Shown: positions 1-11,000 of the stretch, piece by piece | How the letters are laid out: each line of letters starts with the position of its first letter | Position numbering within the stretch: position 1 is the first letter of the stretch | Source of the DNA: Opisthorchis felineus | Taxonomy: Eukaryota > Platyhelminthes > Trematoda > Opisthorchiida > Opisthorchiidae | Assembly (NCBI GenBank): GCA_004794785.1 | Contig: SJOL01001134.1 | Span: 1 to 64,000 of the forward strand | Direction: 5' to 3' | Length of the DNA stretch: 64,000 nucleotides | Position numbers and translations under genes: made by a program | Notes under the pieces: generated by a model | What the model saw: only the letters and a program-made list of their open reading frames with translations | Told to the model about the DNA's origin: nothing | Database searches by the model: none

Positions 1-1060
1 ACTTATATCGGATGCCATATTTTCCGACTCCTCAAAAACATTCGATCGAGTCCCAAACGTTTCGTTGCTGAAAAAACGCTCGAGTCTTATGCGGTCCAAG
101 GAGAAAATTTTAGGTCGGATTAAGACTTGCGTGCCAGATAGAATACTCTGAGTGAGAGTAGGCTCGACCTGCTCTTCTTCGGCCTCGGTCTCCATTGAAG
201 TTCCTCAAGGCTCCGTTTTGGGGCCACTTCTGTTCCTGATCTACGTCAGCGACATCCCAGATGCGCTTTCACGTCCATGCGGATGAATTAGAAGCTTGGA
301 GTTCCAACTTCAGGGCCCCCAAATTAGTGTAGACGCTACAAAGTAGTGGACACTGGACTGGCACCTTCCTCTGAATGACGAGAAGTGCTCCAATATGTCG
401 TTCTGGGGAGACTCACCGAAGGCCCTCGTCGTGCATGGCAAAAATAGGCCAGAAGGCATTACGAAGGTAGATACCGAAAAGGATCTAGGTATCTGGCTCT
501 CGTCAGACATGTCCGTCCCACTCCATGAAAAGGCATTCGTCGTCCTTCAGACGATTCACACCCTCCGTATTACTCGCATAAACTTCCACATTCTCTACGG
601 GGCCTACGTCAGACCGCTTCTTGGTTACGCCAACCAAGTTTTCTACTGCGGACGCAAGGACATAGCCCTTATTGAGCTGTCCAACGAGCTGCTACGAAAA
701 TGGTTGCCGGCTTCAAATCCGTTGGTTATGAAACGCGTCTCGGAGTGCTTGAACTCTTGCCTCTGAAGTATCATCGCTTCCGAGGAGACCTTGTACTTAT
801 GCAGTGTTTGGACGAGGTTTGGCCAACAGGTTTTTCACCGTTGACCCAATTAACACACGGCGGGGACATGGTAGGAAGATCTTCAAGCTAAAAGCGCACA
901 CCTTTACTAGGCAACAGTTTTTCTCATTTCGGGTAGTTGGTGCGTAGTATGGTCTTCCTCCGATGGTTGTGCATGCTGCATCTAGTACCCAGTTCAAAAC
1001 ACTTTTAGATGTTTCTTATACAAGTCTTCGCGCTGGAAAGCTTACTGCACCGAGCTTAGA
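1..1060 (+). mobile_element. CR1/Jockey-type non-LTR retrotransposon fragment (3' half of reverse transcriptase ORF)
   Basis: Frameshifted and stop-containing remains of a reverse transcriptase. Around 190-290 the frame reads SVLGPLLFLIYVSDIPDAL, the classic motif before the catalytic box in CR1/Jockey-type elements. The open stretch 395-766 encodes the C-terminal segment (DLGIWLSSDMSV, LYGAYVRPLLGYANQV). It continues in another frame from about 700 ([23 protein letters not shown]) and again near 890-950 ([18 protein letters not shown]). The 5' part lies outside the window. It is non-functional through multiple frameshifts. Assignment to CR1 rather than Jockey is from memory of motif style only. 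Confidence 0.8.
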
Positions 1061-2140
1061 ACCTACAGGCGGTGCTACGCCCTTTTTCGGTTGTGCGCTT
1101 CAGGTGAACAGAAGCTGCTGAACGACAAGACTAAACTTGACCCGCGCAGCTTGGGCGAAAGCCTCAATCCGTGGTCCTGCACTGAGAGCGCTCCGATCTC
1201 ATGAGCTTTCGCAGTGTTCCAGCACTGTAATTTGCTATCCCCTTGATTATCAGACGCTTGAGGGATCTTTGCGAATCGTTTTGGTCGTTAATTGTTGATA
1301 CACTTTGTATGACTATTGCTGTTAGTGAGATCCAGCTAGATATCGTCAACAGCAATAGCAATGCCCACTAGTGTGCATTCGGTGGATGTTAATTGCTTAG
1401 CCTGACGGTATTCTACTCATATGATCTATGCCAGTGCATTTCTATCAGCTTTTAAACCGTGATAGGTCTCTACTCTTGTGCTACAGAAATCAGTTGAGGA
1501 CGGACCGAATAAACCACTGCTGGCCTGCTCCTTGGTTAACGGACTGAACATTAAAGAGCAGTTTAACTGGCCTCTTTCAACGCTATCTTTTGGAACAATC
1601 CAGCGACCCTGAATAGAACATCGACGCCACTCTCCATCAACAACAGAAACCCAGCGTGGAATAGCACAGCACGACAATACACCTGGCCCGAATGGCATGC
1701 GCCCTGAACTTTTCAAAAGTGACAAAAACCTGGTAAAGAGCCTGAGGACCCCACTGCGAAAGATTTGGGAGGAAAACTGAATGACAAAGAGATGGAGTGC
1801 CTTCATAGTGTTACAGATTTTCAAAAGGGATGCAATAAGGCCTTGCGTAAACCATCGTGACTTTAACCTTGTATACATGGCATTCAAGGTGCTCGCTTGC
1901 ATTATCTTGCTCAGGTTGACCGATTATCGCAAGAGACAAACTTGTGAAAATCAAGCCGTGTTCACCCTGACCAAGAATTTGTCGACAATATCTTTGTCTT
2001 GAAACAAGCTTTTGAACAGTGCCACTCTTGGAGGCCCGACGTTAGTCGCTTCTTCTTGATCTGAAAGCTGCTCCTGGTCCTGTCGAGCGTCAGAAACTAC
2101 GGTGGTCTGGTGATTAAGGGCATTCCTTCCAAATTTATAT

Positions 2141-2240
2141 CCCTGTCTAGGCTTGGGCAACCTGACATTATCCCAACATTCGTGCTTCCTTCGGCTGGCA
2201 TGGCAGTTATGCACCAAAAGGGTGTTACAGCTGAATGATT
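2141..2240 (+). mobile_element. SINE-A, 3' portion only
   Basis: Matches the non-tRNA body of SINE-A, from the CTAGGCTTGGGCAACCTG segment to the terminal ACAGCTGAATGATT. The tRNA-like head is absent, so this is a 5'-truncated copy. It sits within the RTE remnant, between its palm-domain region upstream and its YADD box downstream. Confidence 0.7.
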
Positions 2241-3057
2241 ACCGATTATCTTGTCCCTTATGGTGGCATTGGATACGAACTTCTGTGGGTGTCTACGGGT
2301 ATCATGATCGTCATTGCCTACGGTATACAGCAAGCTTTTACCTGAGTTCACGGTGTCCACTGGTGTAATTCACGGTTTCACCCGTCCTTTCGAACTTTGT
2401 TGTTGACGCGCTGCTTGAAATTTTTCTGCCTCTGAAACGTCGGGGCTCGAGAGGCTCCCTTATCGTTCGCTGGCACACATTAGGTATGCGGACGATATTG
2501 CTCTCCTAGGGTCAGATCCATCGAAAATGCAAATCATTTTAAATAGCCTAAATAATGCTGCCGCACGGTTTGGCGTGCGTTTCACACCTGCGAAGTATAA
2601 GGTGTTGCTACAAGACTGTGGGGGTTCAAACGCAAACCTCATACTTGCAGATGGGCCAATCGGCGTGGTAGGTAAATTTGTTCACCTGGATAGTTGTATA
2701 AGTTCCGGTGGACTGGCTGGAGACAACGGTACTTCTCGAATCGGGAAGATCAGGGTAGTTTTTGCCAACCTCCAACACCTAAAGTGCCGGCCTGAGGTCA
2801 GATTATCTGTCGAAGGCAGTGTACACTGCGTTGGTACGACCCATAGTGGTTATTGGATCAGAAACACGTCCTCCATAAGAAAGCTGCCTGTGTTCGACCA
2901 TCGGTGTCTCTGCAGCACTGATCAGGTGTGGTAAGGAAATCGGGTTAGCAATGCTGAAGTATGCCAGATGGGTTTAGAGAAAAGGATTGATGATTTACGC
3001 TTCATAGGTTACGCGTATTAGTACATGTACTCCGCACACCACGGGACCATCTCCCTC

Positions 3058-3232
3058 GTTCAGTTGTAGCACCCTTTCGGCACATAGCTGCCACACCACC
3101 CGGATGAGACACGAGAGTTGAGATACTGCCAGCTTGCCCAGGCCTAAATAAGAGCAGTCGAGTTGCAGAGGTTGGGTCCGAACGACGAGCTTGTGGTCAG
3201 TAATGTCGCGCCTTAACCACTGAGCTGTCTCG
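3058..3232 (-). mobile_element. SINE-A copy, full length, minus orientation
   Basis: Reverse complement shows the tRNA-like head (AGCTCAGTGGTTAAGGCGCG, A box) and the body down to the ACAGCTGAA-type end at 3058. The B box is degenerate (GGACCCAACC-like). It interrupts the C-terminal region of the RTE remnant. It lies head to head with the plus-strand copy at 3306, giving an inverted pair about 70 bp apart. Confidence 0.8.
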
Positions 3233-3289
3233 GACTCAAGTAAGCTCAGTCGGGTCGACAGTTGGCGCCCCATGGATTGAGACTCAAGT

Positions 3290-3505
3290 AATCAAGAGTA
3301 ATCAAGAGATAGCTCAGTGGTAAGAGCGCGAACTTACGGACCGGAATGTCCGTGGTTCAAACCCGACCTCTGCCTCCCGACTTCCCCTATCTAGGCTTAG
3401 GCAACCTGGCGGTATCCCAGTCCTCGCGCCTCCTTCGGGTGGCATGGCAGCTAGGCACCGAAAGGGTGCTTCAGCTGAACGATTTTTCTTACGAATCAAG
3501 AGTAA
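3290..3505 (+). mobile_element. SINE-A copy with 12-bp target-site duplication
   Basis: The SINE body runs from the AGATAGCTCAGTGGTAAGAG head (3306) through the B box GGTTCAAACCCG to GCTGAACGATT (3484). The exact 12-bp direct repeat AATCAAGAGTAA flanks it at 3290-3301 and 3494-3505, showing insertion by target-primed reverse transcription. It is inserted in the 3' end of the RTE remnant, so it is younger than that element. Head and body are nearly complete. Confidence 0.85.
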
Positions 3506-3709
3506 ATGATACTGGCAGATATGGATTATTCAAGCAGTAAGTCGTGCATCAAGGCTTTCGTCTTCAACCCGTAGGTGCCCATTTTTCCCAAGTGACTTCA
3601 TGCCACCGGTTCTAGTGCTTGGCTGCATTTCCCAGGCTTTCCCATTTTTCGGTGACAAACTGTAACGGCTGGAACCGTGTACCAAAGGTACATGGTTTTT
3701 AGCTGACTG

Positions 3710-4260
3710 AGTTCGAAAATTTAGATGTGAGGTAGCTGGGCTTTTGATGGCGTTAGACATGTGGTCGAGCAGGGATCAACACAGTTGTTTTCTAATATAT
3801 GCGTAACGCAGGAGTGGTTTCGGGTGAATCTAGCTTGCGCGGGCGGTGCGGCTATGTGGGCAGTTAGGTGATTTGGGATGCTTCTGTTCAGGATGCATTG
3901 CACTGCGAGCCTGATGGGCTTTAGGGCTAGGCATTCATCAGATGTGTACCCAGATGTGATGCCAAACTTCTCCTAGGTCAATGAAATGAATAATCTACGG
4001 ACGTTGCTCACCAAATGACTCTACGTCTCTTTCAGTATCCAACGCTGTGTATGATTCGGTTCCAGGACGGTTGACGGATTTCTTTTAACTAAAAAGTGAA
4101 TATCATTCTGCTTAAGGTCAAGAAACATTTGTGATTTTAATTATGTACTTATCAAATCCTGTTTGGATTAGTACAAGACAGCATAATATGGTATAATATA
4201 TTTTTAAATGGCGGACACATCTCCGGTAAACCCAAAAAATCGTGTCTCAGATTGGAGGTT
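3710..4260. other. No recognisable gene
   Basis: Short scattered open frames only. No domain, splice-linked exon or tRNA-like motif recognised. Confidence 0.4.
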
Positions 4261-4269
4261 TGGTTGACC

Positions 4270-4560
4270 AGTCACAAACCATGTACCAAAGGCACGTTGG
4301 CTCGTGCTGCTACAATTTCGGCCACCGAAAAATGGAAGAGCATGATGGGTACAGCCGAGCATTGGAGGCCATGGTATTATCAGTTAGTGTTGAATCGCTC
4401 TAGCTACTTGAATGAACGGGAAGCTTGGTAACGAATTTGATGTTGAAACGCCACTGACTGCGCGATTGAGTCGTGTCTTCCAGCGTCATTAACCACTGAT
4501 GAGTCGAATCTTTGGCTCTCCATCCAAGGAGGCGGCAGTTGTCAACCCGACAGTTCTCTG
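4270..4560 (-). mobile_element. RTE-type element 3' end, minus orientation
   Basis: The reverse complement resembles the 3' end of the RTE copy at 21640-21930: the GTCGGGTTGACAACTGCCG region, an ATGGAGAGCCAAAGATTCGA segment, AATCGCGCAGTCAGTGGC, and the palindrome-like CGTGCCTTTGGTACATGG followed by TTTGTGACTG. Only the extreme C-terminus and 3' UTR are present, as expected for a 5'-truncated non-LTR insertion. Confidence 0.65.
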
Positions 4561-4599
4561 GTTAGTAATCTCATACTTTGTTTCCTCTCAGTACATGGC

Positions 4600-6060
4600 T
4601 GGATAAAAGGAGCTGTGTGGTGTAGACGGTCCTGTGACATGTGAAGTACAAGTGTAAGTACCTTCTCCATTTCATGAGAGTTCCTTCATAAAACCATCTG
4701 GTACACCTCAGGAATACTAATCCGATGTCCCCTCCAGAACCCGCCAATGATTCGCGCCCTCAATGGCGCTCATGCACCCAAGCTATTTCTTTCAATGCAT
4801 AGCTCCCCTCCCAATCTTCCCTACTAAAATTCCACTGACAGCCCTGTATTTACGCACCACTTATATCAGCTACCGCTCCCAGTGCGCAACCACCTACCTC
4901 ATCTCCCTAATTCATCAGTGAACGAAACTGTGGCAGCTTGAACCACTGTCCAGCAAGTGCGCGGTTCTCGCAGCTGATGACGAATGATTCATAGGGACCG
5001 ATGCTCCGCCGTCGGGTATTTTCGCACATCTTCTGTGCGTCTGTTTAACATTACTTCTAATTGATACATTTATGCACTTCTAGCTTATACTGATCCACTG
5101 TTTATCGGGATCCCATTTCGTGCATTTCTATTGGTGATTGTGACTTTGAGCTTAGGATTTTCGTGATAAGTCGAGTTCGTGTCGATACCCTGTTTTTAGA
5201 TGGACTCCGTTTGGTTTGACGGTATGCTGGCTTTCTAGGAATTAAGTGGGAGTATCTTGAAGCAGTGTGATATAGTTGCATTCTACGCAGTGGGTAACAA
5301 CTAGGGCTGAGTAAAACCCCTCATTACTTCTAAATTAGCCCGGTAATAATCTCGAATCGAGGTCTGCGGCTGTGGAGTACTGGTAGCATAGTGTAAAAAA
5401 AACTGAAAGAAAGCAGACGGTGGTCGTTATAAAAGAGGGTTCCCTGCTTACTGATTTGTTAGCAAGGTGGTTCATCGGTTAGGACTAATTAGGATACCGT
5501 TGGCTACTGTCCAGAGAGGTACATGGTGAGTCTTTTAACATATTTGGTTCAGGCGTTTCGTTGCACCATCGGAATCAACAATTCTGTGAGGTTGTGAATT
5601 GTGCAGGTGGTATAATGTGAGGCTCATTACTCTGATTTTTATTGTTCAGACTATTTCTAAGTTATCGGAAATTTCACCTCTGTCGTCGCTGTCTGATGTT
5701 TGTGGGTGATCTTAAAGTTTAGGTCACGAGGGCGGATGCTTATATTGAAATATTTCAGGAGGCGCTAGACAAACTCCATTGTTGATCCCAATAATGGTCA
5801 TTATTCCTAAACTCCAACCACATGATATGCTGTCAATTAGCAGCTCGCACCGGTAGATGTGTGCTTTGAGAGGTAACGATAGAGAGTTGCTTAACATTCG
5901 CCGTGATTGCGAATCTGTTTGGTGTAAGCTACTAAAAGGAGGATTGCAGTTGGAACATTACTTACATGGGCTATAGGGTGATCCTTCGATCAGCTAACTT
6001 TAGGTCTTTCACATCCTCTTCCGTATCTACATCAGACCGGTCATCAACGCACAGATGACC
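4600..6060. other. Intergenic stretch, nothing recognised
   Basis: No long open frame on either strand, no SINE head or B box, and no plausible exon chain. It may hold very old repeats that cannot be identified by eye. Confidence 0.4.
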
Positions 6061-6063
6061 AGT

Positions 6064-6269
6064 CTTGTTCCCAGATGGCTCAGTGGTTAGAGCGCGAATT
6101 TACTGACCGGAGGGTCTGTGGTTCGTACCTGACCTCTGCCTCTCGACTTCCCCTGTCCAGGCTTGGGCAACTTGGCAGTATCCCAGCCCTCGTGCTTCCT
6201 TTGGGTGGCATGGCAGCTAGGCACTGAAAGAGTGCTACAGCTGAACGACTATCTACTACCTTGTTCCCA
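6064..6269 (+). mobile_element. SINE-A copy with 10-bp target-site duplication
   Basis: Full-length SINE-A at about 6073-6250: A box TGGCTCAGTGGTTAGAGCGCG, B box GGTTCGTACCTG, body ending GCTACAGCTGAACGACT. The direct repeat CTTGTTCCCA occurs at 6064-6073 and 6260-6269 and is read as the target-site duplication. Confidence 0.85.
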
Positions 6270-6740
6270 TCTGGCAAGGATGGCTATCATTATGGAGCAG
6301 TTCAGAGAACGGCATAAATCCGTGATGGGCTTTAGAAACTTTGAATAAACTGGATAGGGAAGAGACCTGACATCCTTTCAGTTAACCTTTGGGGACTGTA
6401 GAAAAGTGTGCAACATACAGAACTTGCCTGCAGTGGGCTACAAGGATGTATGTCATCGCTATATTGTTCAACTGCTTGTAACGCTGCGGGCTTCACTGAA
6501 TGTGCCGTTCCGACAGTCATCTGGTCCCCTCAACTTCGGTAGAACCTAGTTTACTGTTGTGCTTGTACACTGTCTCCAGTTTTTTCTTCGCACGTATCCA
6601 CAGGTTAACTTTGCTATCTATTCAATGAAAAGTTGCAAACCTGAGTGATTCCTTCTTTAGGGATGACCTCCAAGCCCTCTCTCCACGTTCAGACATAATC
6701 TTCCTATTTTGTCGGCTACCGGAGTGTAATTTTTAAAAAA

Positions 6741-6907
6741 TTGTTCAGCTGTAGCACCCCTTCGGTGCCTAGCTGCCATACCACCCGAGGGCTGGGATAC
6801 TGCCAGGTTGCCCAAGCCTAGACAGGAGAAGTCGAGTAGCAGAGGTCGGGTTCGAACCACGGACCTACCAGCCAGTAAATTAGTGTTCTAACCACTGAGG
6901 CATCTCG
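6741..6907 (-). mobile_element. SINE-A copy, minus orientation
   Basis: Reverse complement of the SINE-A consensus, from the TGTTCAGCTGTAGCACCCC end through CAAGCCTAGACAGGAG and the B-box complement CGGGTTCGAACC to the CCACTGAGGCATCTCG head. Together with the plus copy at 6073 it forms an inverted pair about 490 bp apart. Confidence 0.82.
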
Positions 6908-6909
6908 CC

Positions 6910-7813
6910 CATCTCGCTACCAGAATAAGGTCCCCTCGAATTCCTCTTCTCCATCCCTTCTCGTTCAGACGTTCGACGCCTGTGTTCTAGCCTCCCGCTA
7001 CCGAGTGGTGTGATTTTCTTCGTCCTCCTTCCCATGAATATCCACCCGTATAGTTCGCTTCTGTTTTGTATTTTTCAGATTTTCGCAATCCTTTATCTTT
7101 GAGACTCACCTTGGACGTCCACTTTTGTTCGTGGCTTTTCACATGAACGTCGTTTTTGGTCTTCCATTTGTCGTTCTTTTAGCTCACCTGACGACTGTTA
7201 CTTTTGTGTCATCCTGTTACTGTGACCTCGCTCTTTCCGTGTAAACGTCTCATCTTGGAAATGAAAACAATGTGAAATACGTAGAGAGAAGACTTTGTAC
7301 GATTGTACGGTTTTAACACACGCATAGGTTCAGAAGTAATGCTGACAAACAGGGCCAAGCCCACCGTAAGGTGACTTGGGTTCATTCATTCATCTAAACC
7401 AGCGTAAGCATTACATTTCTGCCAAACGGTCCCGCATGACCAACACTGCTACTTGACCCCTTCCTTCCCCATTTCTTCTAACTGCAGGTTTTATCAAACC
7501 AACCTAAACTAAGAAACCATGACAGTGAAGCATCGCCGTTCGAAACTGAGTTTGCTTTCGAGGATGCCTATGAAGTCGGCTACTGCTTCTTCTGGTAGTC
7601 TCTCCATCAGTCCATCAGTAAAGATCGTGAACGATACTCGATTCTGTTAGGTCTCTCCTCCTAAACTTTCGCCAGAGTTTTGTGAATTTCGACCAACCCA
7701 GTATTATCACAATTCAAGATATTTCTTAATTTCTAGTTGATATCGATGTATCGAAATATTGTTGATATTTTAATTCAGTGCTGCTTTACCTATTTTCCAG
7801 CTTGACATAAAGA
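6910..7813. promoter_or_regulatory. Region upstream of PRPF31: probable promoter and 5' UTR
   Basis: No coding features. A pyrimidine-rich tract ending TATTTTCCAG at 7791-7800 looks like a 3' splice site 13 bp before the PRPF31 start codon. This suggests a noncoding first exon upstream with the 5' UTR intron ending at 7800. The exact transcription start is not visible. Confidence 0.3.
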
Positions 7814-8038
7814 ATGTCCCTAGCAGAAGAACTGTTGGCAGACTTGGATGACGCGGAAACAGCGGAAGAACACATTGCAGATGGCGCTGACGACGAACTG
7901 GAAGATGTGAGCATGACTCTTGGCACCGATGGTTCTTTCGTGCTTCCTGTCGATGATAAGCCGGCGAATTCAGTCAAGTCGATGACATTTTCAAGTGCAC
8001 CAATCACTGCGTTTGCCAAACTCCGTCATTCCGAGAAG
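7814..8038 (+). CDS. PRPF31: PRPF31 coding exon 1
   Basis: Residues 1-75. Acidic start MSLAEELLADLDDAETAEE followed by a linker ending FAKLRHSEK, similar to human TIAKLWDSK. The donor is GTTGGT at 8039, phase 0. Intron 1 is 2456 bp. Confidence 0.92.
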
Positions 8039-11000
8039 GTTGGTTTCTCACACCACATATCTTGTCCCAAAATGGATTTCGGTGGTACTGTTACCTCCAT
8101 TCAGAGGGGCCATCTCTCAGGAGAGATCGCTCTCCGTATGTCCTTTCAGGTTGTCTGTCGAGTGGTCAGTGGCCTTTGTCAAGGTTTCACTTCGGTGAAT
8201 TACCTACGGTGTTCTGCTCCATCGTCGGTATTAGCTACGCACACTGGTTTTGTGGTTTGTTGCCAACCAAACGTTGCCGCTACAACTACTTGACCGTTCG
8301 TGCTCCTTTCTTTTGCTAAGCTTCGTATTCGAAATGAAGACCGTGAACAGTGTAACTGAGGCGTCTGGAATCACTGTTTGCTTATTCCGTCACTTGAACT
8401 TTTCGCAAGACTACTTGTGCATATTTGATACCTAGCGTCAGCTCCGTTTATGAATGCAACGCTAGCTGCTCCAACCAAAAATGTCCCCAACTCACATATT
8501 GGGCTTGCATCCGCTTCTTTATTCGCCTGTTGCATCGAAATACGCTGGTGGATCCTCACGCAGGATAGGTAGTATTACGTTCGATTTGCGTTGGTGTGCA
8601 TGTAAACGCCATTTTCTGAGTTCAAATTCGTGAGAGACCGGAGTCGAACTGGAGAGGGGCTTCCAGTGGCCCTTAGCATGCTTATAATTGTCTAATCATT
8701 TTGGATAGCTCAACATTTGAGACCTATAATGTATGCGGAGGGTTACCACGTCACTCGTAAGATCTACTTTAACCGTACATTTCTAGTCTATTGGCCAACA
8801 CCCACTTTCGTCAGTACGGCGGTGATCGCAAGAGGAAACTTGTAGTCCCCCTGTATGAGCCAGCGCCTCTTAATTTTAGGGTGAGCCACTTGCAGAGGAA
8901 TTAACAGGTTAATCCAATGATGTCCGCTTTGAGCAAACTAGCGGCCAAACTCAGGTCACACTCGCATGTCGTTCTGTGTTTAGCCACGGTGTTTAGCTTA
9001 CTGTAGTATATACAGTGATGGTCACCGAAAGTTACTTTTGGTATACAAACAGGCTTAACACCGACAGTCACCAAGGCATATTGTTCACAGGACCACTTGT
9101 TTAGGGTTGACTGGTGACATGCGTTGTTGGGAAGTCAGGTTCGGAGCACACTCGTACGGCTCAGTACAGCCAATAGCGACATGGAGGAATTCGGTCACTA
9201 CCTTTTATAAAGAGCCCCTCACCAGAGCCGACACGAGATCACGACTTATGCAGATGGTGGCAGCTGACTGCCGTGCTTGTGCAGAATGTATCCTAGACCT
9301 TCCTGAAACCGACTAATCCTACCTTACGAGGTAGTCGTCTGAAAGCAATCAATTTTTGACTTTTCGATATAGAGCTTTGACGATCCCGCATATCAAGAAG
9401 CATTGGTTTCGAAAGTCTACGTACTATTTACACACAGGCAAGCAAAAGTACACAACAAACCCCAATTGTCCATGTTCGACGGACGAATGGCAATTGCTTA
9501 AGTCTTTCACTAACCGGCACAGCGTAGTGTCAAGGTCCGCGTACCAGATAATGGTGAGCAGAATGGTGACTCGTTGGTGAGATTTGTGGTCATTTCTCCG
9601 GTTCTTATTCTTATTGATGGTACGACCGGATGGGTGTCATGGCCGAACAAACGGAGCACGAACGGGGATGGGTTAGTGGGTTCTGTGACACACACACACA
9701 AGCATGCCAGTGTCGGACGGAACGGATGGTTTGGCAAGGCGAATGTCAATTACGAGGACCGTTACAGAGAAGAAAACAAGTGGAAGTCAATAGACACAGG
9801 TTGGGAATGCAAGTGAAAAGGGATTGTCAAGCTATCAAGTTAAATTCAATAGTATCTGTATTTAGACATGATTTGGTTTGTTTCGATCCGCATGATGATA
9901 GTCATGGAAAGTCAATGCTAGCGCCATCACAATTTTAGCTGTCTCACATCCTCACGATAGGTATGGTAATCCCGCTTCAACCATCATCGTTTCCCCGACA
10001 AACTGTTGTTTGTTGTTTGATGGTCAGAGAGTTGAAATACCCAAGACGCAAGCGTCTACCGGGAGCTGCGACGGTGGACATTTTTGCGTAGACCTTAGAC
10101 CCATTGGTCACAGTGCTCGTGAACTTTTCAATATATGGGACGGTGAGTATAGAAGACGGGTCCGTAGAATTCAGGATTTGGCTATCACTTAGATGACTTC
10201 CCAGTGTCCTGTGGACTCAAGATTTTATTAGCTTCCTCAGTTAGCACTTCGTTAGCACACGTACAGCACTGTGGTTACTTACTTTCGAGGACTGTCCCCT
10301 GAGACAAGACTAGTCCGTTTCGGAAATACACTGCTGTCCAGACACGGTGATCGGTTGCCAGATCTGCATAAACCGCGCTGTCACTATAATGGCGTCTGAC
10401 AATGACAACGCGCCAAACTGGTATAAAATTTGGTGAAGCCGTCAGCTTTTAGCTAACAAGTCGTTTTAAATGTTTGTCCTTTTCGTTCCTACAGTTATCC
10501 AAAGTGATGTCTGATTTGGATTACTATTCCAAGAAACCAAAACGCGACAAAATCCATGGGCCGGTTGAGTCTGACCCGGAATACCAGTGCATCGTTGAAG
10601 CAAATAACTTGATGGTGGAGATAGACAACGAGATCAGTGAGTTTGCACTTTGTCTGTCTTCGTCAGTGATCGTCCTATTACTTGCTGTTACTATTTGCAA
10701 AATATTGTGTTGTAAGCGTCATAGTACTATACGCTTGCATCATAATGTCGGTGTTGGCATCTTAGGCACAATCACAATATATAGGAAATATGAAGCTTGA
10801 TCAACCAAATAAAAATCTCCATTGTCTAGTAGGTGACTTACGAGTTTTTTGGCAGTTTGAAGTTCTGGAATCTTCCAGTTGAAATTTTGTCCTGCAAGCG
10901 AAATCAGTCTGTGTCGCAAAGCTGAGAGGCTCCGTACAGCTGTTTTATACTTGGAATCACCAACAGTGCGCAACCTCTAGGAAGACTTGAACTGGCGACC

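Larger units (their letters stand above)
1480..3700 (+). mobile_element. RTE-type non-LTR retrotransposon remnant, split by SINEs
   Basis: A decayed reverse transcriptase of the flatworm RTE style. Recognisable pieces in order: PELFKSDKNLVKSLRTPLRKIWEEN-like text near 1700-1780, ENQAVFTLTKN near 1940-1980 (degenerate GFRPGRG motif), an intact YADDIALLGSDPSKMQ catalytic box at about 2485-2530, then the C-terminal region at 2527-2934 (VLLQDCGGSNANLILADGPI, CISSGGLAGD) and its 3' end at about 3240-3280. A SINE 3' piece interrupts it at 2141-2240, a minus-strand SINE at 3058-3232 and a plus-strand SINE at 3306-3484. Its 3' untranslated part, with the GTGTACCAAAGGTACATGG-like palindrome, resumes near 3620-3690. 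No intact ORF remains. Confidence 0.75.

Noticed and set aside
1426..1902. 158-codon open frame on the minus strand
   Set aside because: It lies opposite an RTE reverse transcriptase remnant that is recognisable on the plus strand; a shadow frame.
9100..9360. Possible repeat shared with 22585-22720 (GAAATCACGACCTATGCAG-like words)
   Set aside because: Only one short block aligns by eye; not enough to define a family.
9685..9702. (CA)n tract
   Set aside because: Only about seven dinucleotide units; not notable.
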